NCBI GenBank assembly: GCA_007133995.1
Contig: SLLP01000121.1
Location: 1-9,951, forward strand
Source: Balneolales bacterium
Lineage (GTDB): Bacteria > Bacteroidota > Rhodothermia > Balneolales > Natronogracilivirgulaceae
Length of the DNA stretch: 9,951 nt
Direction of reading: 5' to 3'
Under the pieces are notes generated by a model, which searched no databases, was not told the origin of the DNA, and was given only the letters and a program-made list of their open reading frames with translations. Shown here piece after piece: positions 6,738 to 9,951 of this stretch; positions within the stretch are counted from its first letter, which is position 1; each line of letters begins with the position of its first letter. Position numbers and translations under genes: made by a program.

Positions 6738-6745
6738 CAAAGATA
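6738..6745 (-). promoter_or_regulatory. Bacteroidota-type -7 box (TATCTTTG) for uxuA-SDR
   Basis: The minus strand reads TATCTTTG, a full match to the TAnnTTTG -7 consensus of Bacteroidota promoters. Transcription would begin around 6731, giving a leader of about 127 nt before uxuA. The expected TTTG -33 element is not clear at the right distance, which lowers confidence. Confidence 0.35.
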
Positions 6746-6792
6746 TGAAAAAAGGCGGTACGATTGAAGATGAAGGATGAGTAAATACCATA

Positions 6793-6815
6793 TGGCGGTC
6801 AGGGGAGACACGCCA
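6793..6815 (-). terminator. Weak hairpin after the prolyl oligopeptidase
   Basis: Immediately past the stop codon the minus strand can form a 5-bp stem, TGGCG/CGCCA, with a 13-nt loop. No T-run follows, so termination here is uncertain. The last codons also contain the perfect palindrome GGGGTTAACCCC (6829-6840), which could contribute to structure at the transcript's end. Confidence 0.25.
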
Positions 6816-6816
6816 G

Positions 6817-9048
6817 TTATTTCTGAAAGGGGTTAACCCCCATGGTAAACCAGGCGAATGCGTAGCGGTCGGCCCACTCACTGATTATGGATTCGGTGGT
6901 TCGACCGGCTCCATGTCCCGCACGTGTTTCGATGCGGATGAGAACGGGGTTGTCTCCGGCATGTTTCGATTGCAGTTCAGCAGCGAATTTAAAGGAGTGA
7001 GCTGGTACAACGCGGTCATCGTGATCAGCGGTAGTGATCATGGTAGAGGGATATACGACATTCTCCCTTACATTATGTACTGGTGAATATCCGAGAAGAT
7101 ATCGGAACATCTCTTCGCTCTCCTCGGAGGTGCCGTAGTCAAAAGCCCAGCCGGCACCTGCGGTAAACGTGTGGTAGCGAAGCATATCCAGAACGCCAAC
7201 TGCAGGAAAAGCAACCGCTGCCAGATCCGGACGCTGGGTCATCACAGCACCGACCAGCAGTCCGCCATTTGAGCCGCCTGCGATGGCCAGTAGATTGTGG
7301 GAGGTGTATCCGTTATCCACCAGAAATTCTCCGGCGGCTATAAAATCGTCAAAGACATTCTGCCGGTTTTTACGCGTACCGGCCTGATGCCAGCGTTCAC
7401 CGTATTCCCCGCCGCCTCGCAGATTGGGCTGGGCATAAATGCCTCCGTTTTCCAGCCAGACCAGCCGCGCGATGCTGAAGGACGGGCGCAGGCTTACGTT
7501 GAACCCTCCGTATCCAAAAAGATATGTGGGATTGCTTCCGTCCAGCTCAAGGCCTTTTTTATATGTAATGAACATGGGGATCCGGGTGCCATCGTTGCTT
7601 TCATAAAAAACCTGTTCGGTAATATATGCTTCCGGATCGAAGTCAATATCAGGTGCCCAATACAGTTCCGACTGTCCGCCACGAATATCATATTTGAATA
7701 TGGTGGACGGGTATGTGAATGAAGTGAATGAGTAGTAGAGTGTCGTGTCGGCATGTTTGCCCGAAAAGCCGCTAGCCGTACCGATGGAGGGCAGTTTTAC
7801 ATCTCGCACATGATTTCCATTAAGATCGTATTGACTGATACGGGTTTGCACGTCGATGAGGTAGCTGGCAAACAGATATCCGCCGGCTGAACTGACATTC
7901 AATACGTTATCGGTTTCAGGTATAACATCAATCCAGTTATCCGGTGCGGGATCATTAATATTCGCCTCGACCAGCCGGTAATTGGGGGCATTCAGATTGG
8001 TATAGATCAGGAGTCGGTCACCGTCGGTATCAACAATCCTGTGTTCGTTATCGAAATGGTCAACAACGGAGAGCAGGCGGCTGTTTTCACGGTGCAAGTC
8101 GCGTATGTACAATTCATTACCGGAAGTGCTCACTGCAGCGGAAATAATCAGGTATCGCTGATCTTCCGATATGCCACCATAAACATATCTTCTCGGCGTT
8201 GCTTCTCCGCCAAATACCAGCACATCATCGGATTGTGCTGTACCAATGCGGTGGTAATAGAGTTTGTGCTGGTCGGTCATGGCCGAGAGCTGGCTGCCGT
8301 CAGGTTTGTCGTAGCTACTGTAGTAGAAGCCCTGATTTCCATGCCATGAGATGCCTGAAAATTTGATATCGATAAGCGTATCACCGATCTGCTCCATGGT
8401 TCGGGTGTCCAGAACGATTGCTTTTCGCCAGTCCGACCCGCCCTCGGAGATCATGAAAGCTGCCCTGGAGCCGTCCTCGGTGAAACTGAGTCCGGCAAGT
8501 GAGGTAGTGCCGTCTTCGGAAAAGGTGTTAGGGTCAAGAAAGACTTCGGGCTCATCACCCGGTTTTGCAATGCGGTAGATGACCGAATGATTCTGCAGAC
8601 CGTCATTTTGCGAAAAGTAGTAGTAGTCGCCACGGCGGGTGGGGGCGGAGAGTCGTTCGTAGTTCCAGTCCTCGGTGAGTCGCTCCCGGATCTGTTCACG
8701 AAACGGAATCTGATCCAGATAGTGGAAGGTAACCTCGTTTTGACTCTGCACCCAGTCAGCGGTTTCATCGGAGAGGTCATCTTCGAGCCAGCGGTAGGGA
8801 TCTGGCACTCTGGTGCCGAAATATTCATCCAGGTGATCGCTTTTGCGCGTTTCGGGATAATCCAGCAGGATGGCGGATGAAGGCGATACGGTGGATGCGT
8901 GTTGGGATGAGAGATCTGCATTGGTAGCGGAATTGTGAGCAGGAGCTGTTGCTCCGGACTCATTATGAACAGTTTCGGACTGCTTACAACCCATTGCAAT
9001 TACAGATGAAAGTATGATAAGGGGGAAAAAGACGGTGAGGGTTCTCAT
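6817..9048 (-). CDS. Prolyl oligopeptidase (family S9A), lipoprotein
   Basis: The protein has 743 residues. It is a serine peptidase that cuts after proline in short peptides (EC 3.4.21.26 type). Residues 1-20 form a signal sequence ending in AMGC, a relaxed lipobox with Cys21 as the likely lipid anchor. A Ser/Thr/Ala-rich linker runs to about residue 60. YFGTRVPDPYRWLED (76-90) starts the peptidase. A seven-bladed beta-propeller follows, then the alpha/beta-hydrolase domain. The triad is Ser593 in GGSNGG, Asp677 in DHDDRVVP and His712 in AGHGAG; Arg679 matches the substrate-binding arginine of the pig enzyme. The NLRGGGEYGERWH segment is typical of S9A. The start at 9048 is chosen because an upstream TTG at 9060 would only lengthen the signal. 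No Shine-Dalgarno sequence is seen. The enzyme probably acts in the periplasm or at the outer membrane, where it would degrade peptides from extracellular protein. Its own promoter region and a 212-bp spacer before uxuA suggest a single-gene unit. Confidence 0.97.
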   Translation of the reverse strand: MRTLTVFFPLIILSSVIAMGCKQSETVHNESGATAPAHNSATNADLSSQHASTVSPSSAILLDYPETRKSDHLDEYFGTRVPDPYRWLEDDLSDETADWVQSQNEVTFHYLDQIPFREQIRERLTEDWNYERLSAPTRRGDYYYFSQNDGLQNHSVIYRIAKPGDEPEVFLDPNTFSEDGTTSLAGLSFTEDGSRAAFMISEGGSDWRKAIVLDTRTMEQIGDTLIDIKFSGISWHGNQGFYYSSYDKPDGSQLSAMTDQHKLYYHRIGTAQSDDVLVFGGEATPRRYVYGGISEDQRYLIISAAVSTSGNELYIRDLHRENSRLLSVVDHFDNEHRIVDTDGDRLLIYTNLNAPNYRLVEANINDPAPDNWIDVIPETDNVLNVSSAGGYLFASYLIDVQTRISQYDLNGNHVRDVKLPSIGTASGFSGKHADTTLYYSFTSFTYPSTIFKYDIRGGQSELYWAPDIDFDPEAYITEQVFYESNDGTRIPMFITYKKGLELDGSNPTYLFGYGGFNVSLRPSFSIARLVWLENGGIYAQPNLRGGGEYGERWHQAGTRKNRQNVFDDFIAAGEFLVDNGYTSHNLLAIAGGSNGGLLVGAVMTQRPDLAAVAFPAVGVLDMLRYHTFTAGAGWAFDYGTSEESEEMFRYLLGYSPVHNVRENVVYPSTMITTADHDDRVVPAHSFKFAAELQSKHAGDNPVLIRIETRAGHGAGRTTESIISEWADRYAFAWFTMGVNPFQK

Positions 9049-9101
9049 GGTAAAATGCAAAATTGGTTTGGTTCATGAAAGGAATAGACATAAAGGAAAT
9101 G

Positions 9102-9109
9102 CAAATATA
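9102..9109 (-). promoter_or_regulatory. Bacteroidota-type -7 box (TATATTTG) for the prolyl oligopeptidase gene
   Basis: The minus strand reads TATATTTG, a full match to TAnnTTTG, 53 nt before the ATG at 9048. The surrounding DNA (9049-9139) is A/T-rich and non-coding. No convincing -33 TTTG was found. It supports separate transcription of the peptidase from the gene upstream. Confidence 0.4.
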
Positions 9110-9144
9110 ATTCTAAAAAAAACGTAGAAAGTAAGCTTTTTAAT

Positions 9145-9679
9145 TTACTGAAAATGCCCTCTTCTGCAAAAAGTCAGGATTGCCATTTCTGCAGCGACCA
9201 CCTCTGTGAAAAGCATCAGCGCAATTGCGTAATCGTCCTGAAAGTATGCCAGAAAACCATTTGACAATGCTCTTGCAGCTGGTGAAGTGACATACAGCAT
9301 GATTGAGTCGCTGTGGGTGGGAATAAGTTTCCAGTTTTTTTCCAGAAAAGGGAGGATGTAACGGAAGAAATATTCCGATCCGATTGTCGGTTTTACCATC
9401 ATCACCTTGTGAAACTCCCCAAGTGCGACTGTATGAAGTCCGTATTCGCTGTAAATCAGACCACGGAAGTGGTAGGTCTGATGGATGTACGGATGACTTT
9501 TGCTGAACCGCAGCGGTGTCCGGGAAGAGGGCGGGCGACTCAGCATGCGCTGTCCGGGATTCCGGTAATTGTCCGGCACTCAATGAGGTAGCGGCGAGAT
9601 TCGAAGCAAATCCTGCCAGCAGGATGATCGGTAGTGCGGCAAGTGCCGGCACGAATATACGGATTAACGGAAATCGCAT
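9145..9679 (-). pseudogene. Small exported hypothetical protein, frameshifted
   Basis: Two frames must be joined to make one sensible protein. The first starts at the ATG at 9679 and encodes a clear Sec signal (MRFPLIRIFVPALAALPII, LLAGFASNLAA) and about 25-30 further residues. After that it turns into Arg/Ser/Pro-rich text typical of a wrong frame. The second frame, open from 9579 to the stop at 9145, carries a protein-like body: HQTYHFRGLIYSEYG, ALGEFHKVMMVKP, SEYFFRYILPFLEKNW, ALSNGFLAYFQDDYAIALMLF. This has a helical, TPR-like rhythm but no firm family match. The second frame has a TGA directly before 9579, so it cannot supply its own signal peptide. The shift (one extra base, or equivalent) must lie between about 9579 and 9490; C-runs there are possible spots. 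A repaired product would have about 178 residues. It may be a decayed gene, a sequencing error or, less likely, programmed frameshifting. I do not recognise the function. Confidence 0.6.
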
Positions 9680-9756
9680 GATAACCGAAATCTCTCGTTA
9701 CTGGTACCCCGAATGATGGAAACGGGTATATCATCAGTTTACATATTAAGCAATGA

Positions 9757-9818
9757 AATGTCCATGACCGGGCTGGCGCCCGGACACACAGGAGCATGAT
9801 TAAAACGTGATGGACATT
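9757..9818. repeat. Nested inverted repeat enclosing a GC-rich hairpin
   Basis: The outer arms AATGTCCAT (9757-9765) and ATGGACATT (9810-9818) are perfect 9-bp complements. Inside them CCGGGC (9768-9773), loop TGGC and GCCCGG (9778-9783) form a perfect 6-bp stem. Neither strand has a T-run directly after the inner stem, so a simple terminator is unlikely. The element is 78 nt upstream of the frameshifted gene's start and may fold in its leader RNA, or bind a regulator as DNA. Confidence 0.55.
9783..9802 (+). repeat. 20-bp direct repeat, copy 1
   Basis: GACACACAGGAGCATGATTA matches copy 2 at 19 of 20 positions. The two starts are exactly 100 bp apart, both in the non-coding region left of a possible plus-strand start codon. 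Copy 1 overlaps the end of the GC-rich hairpin. It could be a duplicated regulator site or a remnant of a tandem duplication. Confidence 0.7.
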
Positions 9819-9882
9819 CTATGTGATGATATGAATCATAAAATTTAAAACAGATGAAATATTCATGCCGGAAGTATATTTC

Positions 9883-9902
9883 GACACACAGGCGCATGAT
9901 TA
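9883..9902 (+). repeat. 20-bp direct repeat, copy 2
   Basis: GACACACAGGCGCATGATTA differs from copy 1 by one base (A to C at position 11). It is followed by TATAAAG, where copy 1 is followed by AAAACG. An AT-rich stretch follows each copy, and this copy ends 36 bp before the ATG at 9939, a position suited to transcription control of a gene running off the right edge. Confidence 0.7.
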
Positions 9903-9951
9903 TAAAGCCTAAACCACCACTTCAGCCCTTTACCGACGATGGAAAACCAAC

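Larger units (their letters stand above)
9680..9951. other. Non-coding right end, possibly between divergent genes
   Basis: No credible protein of useful length reads through this stretch on either strand. It holds the leader of the frameshifted minus-strand gene, the nested inverted repeat and the two direct repeats. Near the right edge ATG GAA AAC CAA (9939-9950) could begin a plus-strand gene, but only four codons are visible and no ribosome site precedes it, so it is not called as a CDS. Confidence 0.5.

Noticed and set aside
6829..6840. GGGGTTAACCCC as a stand-alone regulatory site
   Set aside because: It is inside the last codons of the prolyl oligopeptidase (G-V-N-P), so coding use explains it. 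It is mentioned only as possible extra structure at the transcript's end.
9939..9951. A plus-strand gene starting at ATG 9939
   Set aside because: Only four codons are visible before the window ends and no ribosome site precedes it. It is noted as a possibility rather than called.

Overview
The window looks like chromosomal DNA from a free-living, heterotrophic member of the Bacteroidota / Rhodothermota-Balneolota assemblage. That placement is an inference. It rests on roughly balanced base composition, a near absence of Shine-Dalgarno sequences, at least two TAnnTTTG-type -7 boxes, several exported enzymes (Tat, Sec and lipoprotein signals) and the gene content. It reads as ordinary metabolic chromosome. 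I see no rRNA, tRNA, CRISPR array, transposase, phage gene or defence cassette.

Layout from left to right. (1) Bases 1-506, plus strand: the C-terminal 167 codons of a group 3 (cofactor-coupled) [NiFe]-hydrogenase large subunit. (2) Bases 591-1193, minus strand: a 200-residue membrane-anchored GyrI-like protein that closely resembles the ordered domain of the eukaryotic ER-phagy receptor TEX264. (3) Bases 1323-4415, plus strand: a two-gene unit made of a Tat-exported aldo/keto reductase with a C-terminal fibronectin-III-like domain and a secreted endonuclease/exonuclease/phosphatase-fold enzyme with an extra C-terminal domain. (4) Bases 4416-4598: a convergent spacer of short direct repeats plus a 12-bp palindrome. 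(5) Bases 6604-4599, minus strand: mannonate dehydratase (uxuA) followed 23 bp later by a short-chain dehydrogenase/reductase, a probable hexuronate-catabolism pair. (6) Bases 6605-6816: the uxuA control region, with a Bacteroidota-type -7 box and two palindromes. (7) Bases 9048-6817, minus strand: a prolyl-oligopeptidase lipoprotein. (8) Bases 9679-9145, minus strand: a small exported protein whose signal peptide and body lie in different frames, so it is frameshifted in this sequence. (9) Bases 9680-9951: non-coding DNA with a nested inverted repeat around a GC-rich hairpin, two 20-bp direct repeats exactly 100 bp apart, and a possible plus-strand start codon at 9939.

How the genes fit together: uxuA and the SDR probably act on plant- or algae-derived uronic acids. 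The secreted phosphodiesterase/nuclease and the prolyl peptidase suit scavenging of extracellular nucleic acids or phosphoesters and peptides. The hydrogenase is the end of another operon that lies mostly outside the window. The most surprising item is the TEX264-like protein; the Tat-exported AKR-Fn3 fusion, the frameshifted gene and the structured right end come next. I did not find a clearly new multi-gene system.
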